Shown here: positions 20,131-30,844 of the stretch, in pieces | How positions within the stretch are numbered: the first letter of the stretch is position 1 | How the letters are laid out: every line of letters starts with the position of its first letter | Made by a program: the position numbers and the translations under genes | The notes under the pieces: generated by a model | What the model was told of the DNA's origin: nothing | Database searches by the model: none | Seen by the model: the letters and a program-made list of their open reading frames with translations, nothing else | Source of the DNA: Yersinia thracica | GTDB lineage: Bacteria > Pseudomonadota > Gammaproteobacteria > Enterobacterales > Enterobacteriaceae | Reading direction: 5' to 3' | NCBI RefSeq assembly: GCF_902170565.1 | Contig: NZ_CABHXX010000082.1 | Span: 1 to 64,000 of the forward strand | DNA: 64,000 nt

Positions 20131-20170
20131 TAGATTGGCATAATCACTCGGCTAAATACGCTATACGGCC

Positions 20171-22696
20171 ATGATGTTACAATGGCTGACGATGAAAGTA
20201 GAGAGTGTGGGGAAGAATGTGGTGGTAAGTCAGAGAGAAAGTGATGCGCAGGGGGCTGCTTTGCCGATAGGTGAAGTGCTCAGTGAGATATTGTCTGCGT
20301 TGCAAACCTCACCGCAAGTCTTGCTCCACGCCCCGACTGGTGCCGGTAAATCGACCTGGTTACCGCTACAAATCTTACAACTTGGGGGCTTGTCTGGTCG
20401 GATTATCATGCTGGAACCCCGGCGGCTGGCGGCGAAAAATGTCGCTTACCGGTTGGCCCAGCAATTGGGTGAACAGCCGGGGCAGACGGTGGGCTATCGG
20501 ATGCGCGCCGAAAGCAAAAGCGGGCCGGAGACACGGCTGGAAGTGGTGACCGAGGGCATTCTGACCCGCATGCTCCAGCAGGATGCCGAGCTGACGGGCG
20601 TGTCTTTGGTCATCCTTGATGAGTTCCACGAGCGCAGTTTACAGGCCGATTTGGCGCTGGCGCTCTTGCTGGATGTGCAGCAAGGGCTACGTGATGACCT
20701 CAAATTGCTGATAATGTCGGCGACGCTGGATAACCAGCGGCTTTCCGCGCTGTTGCCCTCCGCGCCAGCGATTGTCTCCGCTGGGCGCAGCTTTCCGGTC
20801 GAGCGCTGCTATCAACCTTTGTCGAGCCATGAGCGGCTGGAGGATGGGGTTGCCAATCGTGTTAAGCGCTTATTGAATGAGCAAGCGGGTTCTTTGCTGC
20901 TATTTTTACCCGGCGTGGGGGAGATTCATCGTGTGATGGAGCGGCTGCAAGGCGAGGTTGCCAGTGATACTGACCTCTGCCCACTGTATGGCGCTTTACC
21001 GCTCAGTGAACAGCAAAAAGCCATTCAACCGGCGGCTGTTGGGCGATGTAAAGTGGTGCTGGCGACCAATATTGCTGAAACCAGTCTGACCATTGAGGGT
21101 ATCCGGCTGGTGGTCGACAGCGGGTTGGAACGTGTCGCGCGTTTTGATGTCAAAAACGGCTTGACCCGGCTGGTGACTCAGCGCATCAGCCAGGCTTCCA
21201 TGGTGCAGCGTGCTGGGCGTGCCGGGCGACTGGAGGCGGGGATCTGCTGGCATCTGTTTGCTAAAGAGCAGGCCGAGCGGGCCGCAGAATACAGTGAGCC
21301 AGAAATTCTTAACAGTGATTTATGCAGCTTGTGGTTGGAGTTGCTGAACTGGGGATGCCAGGATGAGGCGCAGCTCAGTTGGCTTGACAGGCCGCCGCAA
21401 GCTGCACTGGCTGTAGCGCGCGATTTATTGCGGCGTTTAGGGGCTATTGATTCATCGGGGCAGCTCACCCGCATGGGGCGCAGCATGGCCAGTTTGGGCT
21501 GTGAGCCTCGGTTAGCCGCGATGTTGTGTTTTGCCGCCGAGCAAAGCCCGGACGCCTTAGCCACGGCGGGATTATTAGCGGCGATTCTGGAAGAGCCGCC
21601 GCGATCCGGTCAAATTGATTTACACTATTGGCTCAGCCGCCCACAGCCGCACTGGCAGCGGCGTGCGAGGCAATTAACACAAAGAATTAATGCCCGTGTT
21701 GGCGCGGTTGACAGTAATATTGCCGCTCAATTGCTGGCGTTGGCTTATCCGGATCGCATCGCGCAGCAACGTGGGCAAGATGGGCGCTATCTGTTGGCTA
21801 ATGGTATGGGCGCGGCAATGGCGCAAGACGAGGCGTTGTCACGTGCGCCTTGGTTGGTGGCTGCCAGCTTATTACAAAGCAGCAGCGGGCCGGACGCGCG
21901 CATTTTACTGGCGTTACCGATTGAGATTGAACCGCTGGCGCAGCAACTCCCCCGCTTGGTCGAAGAGCGGACAGTGGTCGAGTGGGATGATGAAAAAGGC
22001 ACTTTACGCGCCTGGCGGCGTTGGCAAATTGGGCGGCTGACTTTACGGGCCCAGCCCTTAGCGAAACCCAGTGATGAAGCATTGCAATTCGCGCTGCTAA
22101 ACTGGGTGCGCGAACAAGGGTTGCAGGTGCTTAATTGGGATGAAAATGCCGAACAATTGCGCACCCGCTTACATTGTGCCAGCCGTTGGCTACCCGAAGA
22201 GCAATGGCCGGCGGTAGATGACGAATATTTACTGGATAAACTTGAGCTGTGGTTGCAGCCGTCACTGTCCGGTGTGCGGGATTTACGCGGGCTGCGCCAA
22301 GTGAATATTGCGGAAGCATTGACTCGCTTGTTGAGCTGGCAGTTACGTCAACGGCTGGATACTGAGCTGCCAACTCACTACACTGTGCCGACCGGTAGCC
22401 GCCTATCCATTCGTTATTATGTCGACCGTCCACCGGTATTAGCGGTGCGTTTGCAGGAAGTTTTTGGCGAACAGCGCAGCCCGATGCTAGCAAGTGGGCG
22501 GGTGGCAGTGGTGCTTGAGTTACTTTCACCGGCACACCGGCCGCTACAAATTACCGGTGATTTGGCCGCTTTCTGGCAGGGCGCGTATCGCGAGGTACAA
22601 AAAGAGATGAAAGGGCGCTATCCCAAACATGTCTGGCCAGATGATCCGGCCAATACCCGCCCGACTCGCCGGACCAAGAAGTATCAGGATAAATGA
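20171..22696 (+). CDS. hrpB: ATP-dependent helicase HrpB
   Basis: 841 residues. DEAH-box family helicase with Walker [14 protein letters not shown], Walker B LDEFHERS (DEFH), motif [13 protein letters not shown], motif [14 protein letters not shown] and motif [14 protein letters not shown], then the HrpB-specific C-terminal region ([32 protein letters not shown]). Its physiological role is unclear. The N-terminus is about 25 residues longer than the E. coli protein I remember, and the start could lie at a later codon (e.g. ATG 20192). Divergent from thpR and followed by mrcB, as in E. coli. Confidence 0.94.
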   Translation: MMLQWLTMKVESVGKNVVVSQRESDAQGAALPIGEVLSEILSALQTSPQVLLHAPTGAGKSTWLPLQILQLGGLSGRIIMLEPRRLAAKNVAYRLAQQLGEQPGQTVGYRMRAESKSGPETRLEVVTEGILTRMLQQDAELTGVSLVILDEFHERSLQADLALALLLDVQQGLRDDLKLLIMSATLDNQRLSALLPSAPAIVSAGRSFPVERCYQPLSSHERLEDGVANRVKRLLNEQAGSLLLFLPGVGEIHRVMERLQGEVASDTDLCPLYGALPLSEQQKAIQPAAVGRCKVVLATNIAETSLTIEGIRLVVDSGLERVARFDVKNGLTRLVTQRISQASMVQRAGRAGRLEAGICWHLFAKEQAERAAEYSEPEILNSDLCSLWLELLNWGCQDEAQLSWLDRPPQAALAVARDLLRRLGAIDSSGQLTRMGRSMASLGCEPRLAAMLCFAAEQSPDALATAGLLAAILEEPPRSGQIDLHYWLSRPQPHWQRRARQLTQRINARVGAVDSNIAAQLLALAYPDRIAQQRGQDGRYLLANGMGAAMAQDEALSRAPWLVAASLLQSSSGPDARILLALPIEIEPLAQQLPRLVEERTVVEWDDEKGTLRAWRRWQIGRLTLRAQPLAKPSDEALQFALLNWVREQGLQVLNWDENAEQLRTRLHCASRWLPEEQWPAVDDEYLLDKLELWLQPSLSGVRDLRGLRQVNIAEALTRLLSWQLRQRLDTELPTHYTVPTGSRLSIRYYVDRPPVLAVRLQEVFGEQRSPMLASGRVAVVLELLSPAHRPLQITGDLAAFWQGAYREVQKEMKGRYPKHVWPDDPANTRPTRRTKKYQDK

Positions 22697-22793
22697 TGTC
22701 ACATGGCTAACAGCCAATAATTTCAGATGTTTCCCCTTTCTATCCGATGAATTGGGGAACACATTAAGTCGCAATGCGCGTGGAGAGAAAGAC

Positions 22794-25280
22794 ATGTCTG
22801 GGGATGACCGCGAGCCAATAGGGCGCAAGGGCAAAAAAGCCCAACCCAAAGCTACACCAAAACGGCCATTGCGCCGGCGGCGTGATGAAGATGAATATGA
22901 AGAAGACTATTTAGATGACGAAGACCACGACGATGATGATTATGATGATGACGAGGAAAAACCGATGCCAAGAAAGGTAGCATCACGTCCCCCGCGTAAA
23001 AAACGCCGTTGGCTTGGGTTATTCATCAAACTGTTCCTGGTGGGCGCAGTGGTGTTGGCAATCTATGGGGTCTACCTCGATTCGCAAATCCGCAGCCGAA
23101 TTGATGGCAAGGTTTGGCAACTGCCCGCCGCTGTCTATGGCCGCATGGTGAGCCTTGAACCGGGGATGTCCTACAGCAAGAAAGAAATGATCGATTTGCT
23201 GGAAGGGATGCAATACCGGCAGGTCACTCGCATGACTCGCCCTGGTGAGTTTACCGTGCAGGGCGACAGCATTGATATTTTGCGCCGCCCGTTTGATTTC
23301 CCTGATGCGAAAGAAGGTCAAATCCGCGCGCGTTTGGTGTTTAAAAATGACAGTTTGGCGCAAATCCAAAACCTGGATAATCAGCGCGATTTCGGTTTCC
23401 TGCGCCTTGATCCGAAGCTTATCACCATGCTGCAATCTCCTAACGGTGAGCAGCGCTTATTTGTGCCGCGTGCTGGCTTCCCTGATTTGCTGGTCGATAC
23501 CTTGCTGGCAACAGAAGACCGCCATTTCTATGAGCATGACGGCATCAGCCCGTATTCTATTGGCCGCGCGATGCTGGCTAACCTCACTGCCGGTAAGGCG
23601 GTGCAGGGCGGCAGTACCTTGACGCAGCAGTTGGTTAAAAACCTGTTCCTGACTAACGAGCGTTCATTGTGGCGTAAAGCCAACGAGGCTTATATGGCCC
23701 TGCTGGTAGACTACCGTTACAGTAAAGATCGGATACTTGAATTGTATCTGAACGAAGTGTATCTCGGCCAAAGTGGCAGTGATCAGATTCGCGGTTTCCC
23801 TTTGGCGAGCCTGTATTACTTTGGTCGTCCGGTGAATGAACTGAGCCTCGATCAGCAAGCTATGCTGGTGGGCATGGTGAAAGGCGCGTCGCTGTATAAC
23901 CCATGGCGTAACCCGACTCTGGCGCTTGAGCGCCGCAATCTGGTGCTGCGCTTGTTGCAGAACCAGGGGGTGATTGATGCCGAGCTGTACACCATGCTCA
24001 GCGCCCGACCACTGGGCGTGCAGCCGAAAGGCGGAGTTATCACCCCGCAGCCGGCATTTATGCAGATGGTGCGTCAAGAATTACAGCAAAAACTGGGCGA
24101 CAAAATTAACGATTTGTCCGGCGTGAAAATCTTCACCACCCTCGATCCGGTTTCACAGGATGCAGCAGAAAAAGCCATCGAAGAGGGAATTCCGGCGCTA
24201 AAAGCGGCGCGCCATCTGGATGATTTGGAAGCGGCGATGGTGATTGTCGACCGTTTCAGTGGCGAAGTTCGTGCCATGGTCGGGGGCGCGCAGCCGCAAT
24301 TTGCCGGCTTTAACCGCGCGATGCAGGCCCGACGTTTGGTGGGGTCACTTGCCAAACCACCGACCTATCTGACCGCCCTGAGTGAGCCGGATAAATACCG
24401 CCTTAATACCTGGCTGGCGGACCAACCGCTGTCGATTAAATTGCCTAACGGCTCATCATGGCAGCCGAAAAACTATGATCGCCAGTTCCGTGGTCAGGTG
24501 ATGCTAATTGATGGTTTGGCTAACTCGCTGAACGTGCCGACGGTTAATCTGGGGATGTCCGTCGGGCTGGATCAGATAAGCGTCATGCTGCAACGTCTGG
24601 GTATTCCGAAAAACGTTATCAACCCAGTTCCAGCGATGTTGCTGGGGGCGATTGACTTGACTCCGGTGGAAGTGGCGCAGGAATATCAGACTATCGCCAG
24701 TGGTGGGAATCGCGCGCCATTGTCCGCAGTGCGCTCGGTGATTGCTGAAGATGGCACAGTGCTGTATCAGAGCTTCCCGCAGGCGGAGCGCATGGTACCG
24801 GCACAGGCGGCTTATCTGACCCTTTACGCCATGCAGCAAGGGGTTGCCCGCGGGACATCCCGTTCATTATCAGTGAAATTCTCAAAATACAATCTGGCTG
24901 CCAAAACCGGTACCACCAACGACCTGCGTGATAGTTGGTTTGCCGGTATTGATGGCAAAGAAGTGGCGATTGCCTGGGTGGGGCGTGACAATAATGGCCC
25001 GGCCAAGTTGACCGGTGCTAACGGCGCGCTGACTTTGTATCGCCGCTATCTTGAGAATCAAACCCCATTGCCGCTGGTATTGCAGCCACCGGAAGGGATT
25101 AGCCAAATGAATATTGATTCGGCTGGGAATTTTGTCTGTGGTGATGGCGGTGGTATGCGCACAATCCCGGTTTGGACAGAAAACCCGCAAGGCTTGTGCC
25201 AAGCTGCTCAACCTGCGGGGCAAGCTAAACCTGATGGCGATGGCGTCGCGGGTTGGATCAAAGATATGTTCGGCCAGTAA
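22794..25280 (+). CDS. mrcB: Penicillin-binding protein 1B
   Basis: 828 residues from ATG 22794 ([15 protein letters not shown]) with GGAGAGAAA upstream; the open frame runs back into hrpB but homology starts here. Bifunctional peptidoglycan synthase. Order: acidic cytoplasmic tail ([19 protein letters not shown]), one membrane anchor ([20 protein letters not shown]), UB2H domain, GT51 glycosyltransferase ([12 protein letters not shown] with the catalytic Glu; [14 protein letters not shown]), and transpeptidase (SLAK active Ser, SLN, KTGTT). The extreme C-terminus ([11 protein letters not shown]) is like E. coli, but the Gln-rich linker before it is short. The E. coli neighbour fhuA is absent downstream. 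Confidence 0.96.
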   Translation: MSGDDREPIGRKGKKAQPKATPKRPLRRRRDEDEYEEDYLDDEDHDDDDYDDDEEKPMPRKVASRPPRKKRRWLGLFIKLFLVGAVVLAIYGVYLDSQIRSRIDGKVWQLPAAVYGRMVSLEPGMSYSKKEMIDLLEGMQYRQVTRMTRPGEFTVQGDSIDILRRPFDFPDAKEGQIRARLVFKNDSLAQIQNLDNQRDFGFLRLDPKLITMLQSPNGEQRLFVPRAGFPDLLVDTLLATEDRHFYEHDGISPYSIGRAMLANLTAGKAVQGGSTLTQQLVKNLFLTNERSLWRKANEAYMALLVDYRYSKDRILELYLNEVYLGQSGSDQIRGFPLASLYYFGRPVNELSLDQQAMLVGMVKGASLYNPWRNPTLALERRNLVLRLLQNQGVIDAELYTMLSARPLGVQPKGGVITPQPAFMQMVRQELQQKLGDKINDLSGVKIFTTLDPVSQDAAEKAIEEGIPALKAARHLDDLEAAMVIVDRFSGEVRAMVGGAQPQFAGFNRAMQARRLVGSLAKPPTYLTALSEPDKYRLNTWLADQPLSIKLPNGSSWQPKNYDRQFRGQVMLIDGLANSLNVPTVNLGMSVGLDQISVMLQRLGIPKNVINPVPAMLLGAIDLTPVEVAQEYQTIASGGNRAPLSAVRSVIAEDGTVLYQSFPQAERMVPAQAAYLTLYAMQQGVARGTSRSLSVKFSKYNLAAKTGTTNDLRDSWFAGIDGKEVAIAWVGRDNNGPAKLTGANGALTLYRRYLENQTPLPLVLQPPEGISQMNIDSAGNFVCGDGGGMRTIPVWTENPQGLCQAAQPAGQAKPDGDGVAGWIKDMFGQ

Positions 25281-25286
25281 TACTCA

Positions 25287-25323
25287 AAAAATTGGCACGG
25301 TGACTGTTATCGTGCCAATTTTT
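25287..25323 (+). terminator. Rho-independent terminator of mrcB
   Basis: AAAATTGGCACG (25288-25299), an 11-base loop, then CGTGCCAATTTTT (25311-25323), directly after the mrcB stop. It separates mrcB from the fhu operon. Confidence 0.88.
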
Positions 25324-25420
25324 CGTTTCCCCGCACTTAAACTCCCCGCCGCCATCTTCAGGTAATCAGCAGGCTTTGCGCTTGCAGTTCGCCGTGAATT
25401 ACGCATAAACTAGCTGCTTT

Positions 25421-25439
25421 GATAATTATTATCGTTTCG
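25421..25439 (+). promoter_or_regulatory. Candidate Fur box before fhuC
   Basis: GATAATTATTATCGTTTCG agrees with the 19-bp Fur consensus at about 13 positions, with the best match in the first hexamer. It lies 44 bp upstream of the fhuC start, consistent with iron repression of fhuCDB. Confidence 0.6.
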
Positions 25440-25482
25440 ATTCACTTTCTCGTTATTTGTCGATAACGTTTGGGTCACAGTA

Positions 25483-26316
25483 ATGGTTAAAGCCGCTAAC
25501 ATTCAATCGCAGGGCACTATCTTGGACCAACAGGCAAGCCAATCCAGCGTGTTTTCACTCCGTGAGTTGAGTTTTTCGGTTCCTGGCCGAATCTTATTGC
25601 AACCCTTGTCACTGACCTTTCCACAAGGGAAAGTCTGTGGGCTTATCGGCCATAATGGTTCCGGTAAATCGACACTGTTAAAAATGCTGGGTCGCCACCA
25701 ACCGCCCGCCAGTGGCGAAGCATTACTCAATGATGTGCCATTAGCGCAGTGGGACAATAAAGCTTTTGCCCGTGAAGTGGCTTATTTGCCACAGCAATTA
25801 CCGGCAGCGGAAGGGATGACGGTGCGTGAGCTGGTGGCGATTGGCCGTTATCCATGGCATGGCGCGCTGGGGCGTTTTCGTCAAGAAGACCGCGAACAGG
25901 TGGAAGAGGCTATTGCGCTGGTGGATTTAAAGCCGCTGGCGAATCGGTTGGTCGACAGTTTATCTGGCGGCGAGCGCCAACGTGCCTGGTTGGCGATGAT
26001 GGTGGCACAAAATAGCCGCTGTCTGTTGCTCGACGAACCGACTTCAGCACTGGATATTGCTCATCAAGTCGAGGTATTGGGGCTGATTCAGCGTCTTAGC
26101 TGTGAGCGCGGTTTGACCGTCATCGCGGTATTGCACGATATTAATATGGCGGCCCGCTATTGTGACTATTTAGTGGCATTACGCGGGGGCGAGATGATCG
26201 CGCAAGGCTCGGCAGACAGCTTGATGCAGGGGACGGTACTGGAGGAAATTTACGGCATTCCTATGGGAATATTGCCGCATCCAGCTGGTGGTGCGCCGGT
26301 AAGTTTCGTGTATTGA
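25483..26316 (+). CDS. fhuC: Ferric hydroxamate ABC transporter ATP-binding protein
   Basis: 277 residues. Energises uptake of hydroxamate siderophores (ferrichrome, ferrioxamine type) through FhuB. Walker A GHNGSGKST, signature LSGGERQRAW, Walker B CLLLDEPTSALD, switch His in LHDINMAARYCDYL. First gene of fhuC-fhuD-fhuB; its stop overlaps the fhuD start by four bases. In E. coli fhuA precedes fhuC; here the upstream space is only a terminator and a Fur-box promoter. Confidence 0.96.
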   Translation: MVKAANIQSQGTILDQQASQSSVFSLRELSFSVPGRILLQPLSLTFPQGKVCGLIGHNGSGKSTLLKMLGRHQPPASGEALLNDVPLAQWDNKAFAREVAYLPQQLPAAEGMTVRELVAIGRYPWHGALGRFRQEDREQVEEAIALVDLKPLANRLVDSLSGGERQRAWLAMMVAQNSRCLLLDEPTSALDIAHQVEVLGLIQRLSCERGLTVIAVLHDINMAARYCDYLVALRGGEMIAQGSADSLMQGTVLEEIYGIPMGILPHPAGGAPVSFVY

Positions 26317-27248
26317 TGAAAATGCCTTTCCCCCTAGCTGCAGTGCGGCCGAACCTGACTCGGCGCAGATTGCTCGCCGCGTTAGCCTTATCGCCATTAT
26401 TATATTCATTGCCCGGATGGGCGGTGAATCCCCCTAAAATTGATGTTCGCGGGGGGGCTCTGGATAGGATCGTTGCTCTGGAATGGTTGCCCGCAGAATT
26501 ATTGCTGGCGCTGGGAGTCACGCCGTATGGTGTGGCAGATACTCATAATTACCGGTTATGGGTCGAAGAACCGGCATTACCTGCCAGTGTCATTGATGTC
26601 GGCCAGCGCACTGAACCTAATTTGGAATTGCTGCAACAAATGGCACCGTCATTGATTCTGATGTCAGAAGGTTTTGGCCCCTCACCAGAGAAACTCGCGC
26701 CTATCGCCCCATCGATGAGTTTTGCTTTTAGCCAACAGGGGCTTTCACCGCTCGCCGTCAGTAAAAGTTCATTGCGTGTATTAGGCCAGCGGCTGGGGTT
26801 AGAAGCTGCTGCTGAGCAGCATATCGCCGATTTTAATCATTTTATGCAAGCCGCTCGCCAGCGGATATTTAATACCCACAATACGTCATTATTGATGTTT
26901 TCTCTGTTGGATGCTCGCCACGCCTTGGTCATCGGCCAAGGTAGCCTGTTCCAGGATGTATTAAACGAATTGAATATTAAAAATGCCTGGCAGGGCGAAA
27001 CCAATGTGTGGGGCAGCGCGGTGGTGGGCATCGAACGTTTAGCGACGGTAAAACCGGGGCGAGCAATGTGTTTCGTCCAGGGTAATAGTGAAATACTACA
27101 ACAGGTTACCCGCACACCATTATGGCAATCCATGTCATTTGTGCGCCAAAATCAATTACAGATACTGCCCGCAGTGTGGTTCTATGGCGCAACTTTGTCA
27201 GCCATGCGATTTGTGCGCCTATTAGAATCGGCGTGGGATAAATCCTGA
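26313..27248 (+). CDS. fhuD: Periplasmic iron(III)-hydroxamate-binding protein
   Basis: 311 residues. A twin-arginine signal (TRRRLLAALALSPLLYSLPGWA) precedes a class III substrate-binding fold. Matches to E. coli FhuD include IVALEWLPAELLLALGVTPYGVADT, NAWQGETNVWGS and PAVWFYGATLSAMRFVR, so the ligand is a hydroxamate siderophore. ATG at 26313 overlaps fhuC; Met4 is an alternative start. It hands ligand to FhuB in the inner membrane. Confidence 0.95.
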   Translation: MMKMPFPLAAVRPNLTRRRLLAALALSPLLYSLPGWAVNPPKIDVRGGALDRIVALEWLPAELLLALGVTPYGVADTHNYRLWVEEPALPASVIDVGQRTEPNLELLQQMAPSLILMSEGFGPSPEKLAPIAPSMSFAFSQQGLSPLAVSKSSLRVLGQRLGLEAAAEQHIADFNHFMQAARQRIFNTHNTSLLMFSLLDARHALVIGQGSLFQDVLNELNIKNAWQGETNVWGSAVVGIERLATVKPGRAMCFVQGNSEILQQVTRTPLWQSMSFVRQNQLQILPAVWFYGATLSAMRFVRLLESAWDKS

Positions 27249-29245
27249 TGATGACAAAGACCCCGCGTAAAATCTGGCTTTTACCTGCCAGCTTACTTGG
27301 CTTATTACTGATTTTTGCTGTGGTGCTGACACTGCACAATTTTAGCCAGACATTACCCGCCCCGCTCTGGGGGGCAGCGCTATGGCAACCTGACGGCGAT
27401 GATGTGCGCCAAATGTTATTCCATTACAGTCAACTACCCCGCTTGGTCGTGGCACTGCTAACCGGTGCCGGATTGGGCCTGGTGGGGGTTTTGTTCCAGC
27501 AAATCTTGCGAAATCCATTGGCTGAACCCGCCACCTTGGGGGTCGCCGCAGGCGCTCAGCTTGGTTTAACCATCGCAACGTTATGGATGCTACCCGGCGG
27601 TGAATTGACCCGCCAACTGGCAGCAATGGCCGGTGGTATAACTATTGGCGTGCTGGTATTTGGTGTGGCTTGGGGCAAACGAATGTCGCCAGTGACACTG
27701 ATATTGGCGGGGTTGGTTCTCGGCCTTTACTGTAGCGCAGTTAGCAATCTGCTGGCGTTATTTCATTATGACCAACTGCAAGGGTTGTTCCTGTGGAGCA
27801 GCGGCGCTCTGAATCAACAAGATTGGAGCACGGTACAGTTTTTGCTACCTCGTTTGCTGATAACCGGCGTATTGGCGGCTTTATTGATTCGCCCATTAAC
27901 CTTGCTCGGGCTGGATGATGGTGTCGCCCGTAATTTAGGGCTAGGGCTGTCATTGGCTCGGCTTAGTGCGCTGGGGATAGCAATATTGTTTAGCGCAATG
28001 TTGATTAATGCGGTCGGCGTCATTGGTTTTATTGGTCTTTTTGCACCTCTGTTGGCAAAAATTTTAGGCGCTCGCCGGTTATCGCAACGCCTAATGTTGG
28101 CGCCGGTATTAGGCGCGTTGCTGTTGTGGGTAACGGACCAAGGGCTCATCTGGTTGGCTCAAGTCGGGCAAGAAATTTCGACCGGTGCGGCTACCGCGCT
28201 GATTGGTGCTCCGTTGCTGTTATGGTTGCTGCCTCGCTTACACAGTGCGATGGCACCGAGTATGGATTTTGGCGACCAGGTTTCCGCTGAGCGGCAAAAT
28301 TTGGGCATCTGGATCAGTGGAGGTTTGCTGGTACTGCTGGCCGGTTTGATGGTGGCGCTGATGTTTGGTCGTGATAGCCATGGCTGGAGTTGGATTAGCG
28401 GCGATGATATCCAGGCATTATTACATTGGCGCTGGCCGCGAGTATTCGCTGCATTGGCGGCCGGAGTGATGCTGGCGGTGGCGGGAACATTAATTCAAAA
28501 GCTGACGGGCAATCCGATGGCCAGTCCCGAGGTGTTGGGGGTCAGTTCCGGCGCATCTTTCGGTGTCGTGATTATGATGTTTATCGTGCCAGGTAATGCG
28601 CTAGCATGGTTGTTACCGGCTGGGAGTTTAGGTGCGGCGGCAACATTATTGCTGATTCTGGTGGTTGCGGGGCGAGGAGGGTTCTCTCCCGGTAGAATGT
28701 TATTAGCAGGAATTGCATTGAGCACCGCCTTTACCACGGTGATTACCATGTTACTCGCAAGCGGCGACCCCCGAATGCGCGGTTTGCTGACATGGATTTC
28801 TGGCTCTACCTATGCTGTTGATGCTCCACAAGCACTGAGCACCGGTGTCATCGCCCTGATTCTGATTGCATTAGCACCGCTGTGCCGCCGTTGGCTAATG
28901 ATTTTACCCTTAGGCAGTGTAACGGCCAGAGCATTAGGTGTGGCGCTGGCACCTAGTCGGTTAGCTATTTTGTTACTGGCAGCCACTATGACAGCAGCAG
29001 CCACATTGACGGTTGGGCCATTAAGTTTTGTTGGCCTGATGGCACCTCATATGGCTCGTATGTTGGGCTTCCGCCGAGCCATGCCACAGCTATTTATCGC
29101 GGCTATTTTAGGTGGTTTATTGATGGTCTTTGCTGATTGGTGCGGCCGGATGCTGCTATTCCCAAATCAGATCCCTGCTGGATTGTTGGCGACGTTTATT
29201 GGCGCGCCATATTTTGTTTATTTATTACGTAAGCAAGGGCGGTAG
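27248..29245 (+). CDS. fhuB: Ferric hydroxamate permease (fused double-length)
   Basis: 665 residues, the fused two-half FhuB form of the FecCD permease family, with about 20 membrane segments. Each half carries the family pattern: LLTGAGLGLVGVLFQQILRNPLAEP in the first, LAAGVMLAVAGTLIQKLTGNPMASPEVLG in the second, and both have a FIGLFAP / FVGLMAPH ATPase-contact region. ATG 27248 overlaps the fhuD stop (TGATGATG). The operon ends with a bidirectional terminator before hemL. Confidence 0.95.
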   Translation: MMTKTPRKIWLLPASLLGLLLIFAVVLTLHNFSQTLPAPLWGAALWQPDGDDVRQMLFHYSQLPRLVVALLTGAGLGLVGVLFQQILRNPLAEPATLGVAAGAQLGLTIATLWMLPGGELTRQLAAMAGGITIGVLVFGVAWGKRMSPVTLILAGLVLGLYCSAVSNLLALFHYDQLQGLFLWSSGALNQQDWSTVQFLLPRLLITGVLAALLIRPLTLLGLDDGVARNLGLGLSLARLSALGIAILFSAMLINAVGVIGFIGLFAPLLAKILGARRLSQRLMLAPVLGALLLWVTDQGLIWLAQVGQEISTGAATALIGAPLLLWLLPRLHSAMAPSMDFGDQVSAERQNLGIWISGGLLVLLAGLMVALMFGRDSHGWSWISGDDIQALLHWRWPRVFAALAAGVMLAVAGTLIQKLTGNPMASPEVLGVSSGASFGVVIMMFIVPGNALAWLLPAGSLGAAATLLLILVVAGRGGFSPGRMLLAGIALSTAFTTVITMLLASGDPRMRGLLTWISGSTYAVDAPQALSTGVIALILIALAPLCRRWLMILPLGSVTARALGVALAPSRLAILLLAATMTAAATLTVGPLSFVGLMAPHMARMLGFRRAMPQLFIAAILGGLLMVFADWCGRMLLFPNQIPAGLLATFIGAPYFVYLLRKQGR

Positions 29246-29252
29246 TTCGATT

Positions 29253-29284
29253 TTAACCATCTCCCAGCATAGAGAGATGGTTAA
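29253..29284. terminator. Bidirectional terminator between fhuB and hemL
   Basis: Perfect 11-bp stem TTAACCATCTC (29253-29263) / GAGATGGTTAA (29274-29284) in the 49-bp gap between the convergent genes. Confidence 0.8.
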
Positions 29285-29294
29285 TTCATTGATA

Positions 29295-30575
29295 TTAAAG
29301 CTTGGCGAAGCACCGACGAGCGGCATCCACCGTTTTCTGAATATCTTCTTTGCTGTGCGCCACAGACATAAAACCAGCTTCAAAAGCAGATGGAGCCAGA
29401 TAAATACCTTCTTCCAACATCAAATGGAAGAAACGTTTGAAGCGCTCAACATCGCAATTCATCACATCCTGATAGCAAGTCACGGTCTTAGCATCAGTGA
29501 AGAAAATGCCGAACATGCCACCGACATGGTTAACGACCAATGGGATATTCTCTGCTTTAGCTGCGTGCAGCAGGCCGCTTGCCAGTGAATCGGTTAATTC
29601 GGTTAGGGTTTCATGGACACCGACCTGTGCAACTTCGGTCAGACAAGCAAAACCGGCAGCCATGGCAATTGGATTACCGGACAACGTACCGGCCTGATAA
29701 ACCGGGCCCGTAGGGGCCAGCGCATCCATCACATCACGACGACCACCGAAAGCACCTACCGGCATACCGCCGCCGATGATTTTACCCAGACAAGTTAAGT
29801 CAGGGACAACATTGTAGTAATCTTGCGCGCCGGCTAATGCCACACGGAAACCGGTCATAACCTCATCAATAATCAGCAGTGCTCCAAATTCGTCACACAG
29901 TGTACGCAGGCCGGGTAGGAACTCCGGTAGTGGCGGGACGCAGTTCATGTTACCGGCGACTGGCTCGACAATAATACAGGCAATATCTTGTGGATATTGT
30001 TCGAAAGCCTCACGTACTGAATCCAGATTGTTATAAGTACAGGTCAGAGTGTGTTTAGCAAAATCAGCGGGTACACCCGGAGAGTTTGGTTGCCCAAGAG
30101 TCAGAGCACCGGAACCGGCCTTGACCAGCAAGCAGTCGGCGTGGCCATGGTAGCAGCCTTCAAACTTGATAATTTTATCGCGGTTAGTGAAGCCACGGGC
30201 CAGACGAATCGCACTCATGGTCGCTTCGGTGCCGGAGTTGACCATTCGCACCATATCCATCGTTGGGACTAAATTGGTGACCAATTCAGCCATTTTGACT
30301 TCCATCTCAGTGGGGGCACCAAAGCTCAGACCGCGCTCGACAGCTTCAATGACGGCCTGACGAATCGCCGGGTGATTATGCCCCAAGACCATTGGCCCCC
30401 AGGAGCCAACATAGTCAATATAAGCCTTGCCATCGACATCAAATAAATATGCGCCATCAGCACGTTCAATAAACAATGGGCTGCCACCAACGCCGGTGAA
30501 TGCACGCACCGGAGAGTTAACCCCGCCTGGGATCAACTCTTTTGCTTGGGCATACAGACTTTCGGATTTACTCAT
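29295..30575 (-). CDS. hemL: Glutamate-1-semialdehyde 2,1-aminomutase
   Basis: 426 residues, same length as in E. coli. PLP-dependent conversion of glutamate semialdehyde to 5-aminolevulinate, the first tetrapyrrole precursor; the siroheme made by CysG (62.5 kb) derives from it. The PLP Lys lies in [17 protein letters not shown], with [12 protein letters not shown] and [15 protein letters not shown] toward the N-terminus. Divergent from clcA. AGGAGC precedes the start. Confidence 0.97.
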   Translation of the reverse strand: MSKSESLYAQAKELIPGGVNSPVRAFTGVGGSPLFIERADGAYLFDVDGKAYIDYVGSWGPMVLGHNHPAIRQAVIEAVERGLSFGAPTEMEVKMAELVTNLVPTMDMVRMVNSGTEATMSAIRLARGFTNRDKIIKFEGCYHGHADCLLVKAGSGALTLGQPNSPGVPADFAKHTLTCTYNNLDSVREAFEQYPQDIACIIVEPVAGNMNCVPPLPEFLPGLRTLCDEFGALLIIDEVMTGFRVALAGAQDYYNVVPDLTCLGKIIGGGMPVGAFGGRRDVMDALAPTGPVYQAGTLSGNPIAMAAGFACLTEVAQVGVHETLTELTDSLASGLLHAAKAENIPLVVNHVGGMFGIFFTDAKTVTCYQDVMNCDVERFKRFFHLMLEEGIYLAPSAFEAGFMSVAHSKEDIQKTVDAARRCFAKL

Positions 30576-30844
30576 AAACGGCTCCTGAATTAGGCGACAT
30601 TAACATTGGCAACATCAGCCTTGGCAATCAACAATGCTGCTTATTCTAAAGGACTGGCTGCGGTTATCAAATGATTGGGCATATTTAACAGACAGCTTGC
30701 GCGACATGCCGCAAAACTCAAGAAAAAGTCTTTTCTGAACAAGATCATTTCATGGACGTTTAATCAGGCACATTATTAATGTGTAAGCTAGACTCATATT
30801 GCTCATTTGTATTACTTATTATTTAACTGACAAGCATACAAACC

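Noticed and set aside
23019-23435. 138-codon open frame antisense to mrcB
   Set aside because: Shadow of the well-supported mrcB reading frame with no start signal.
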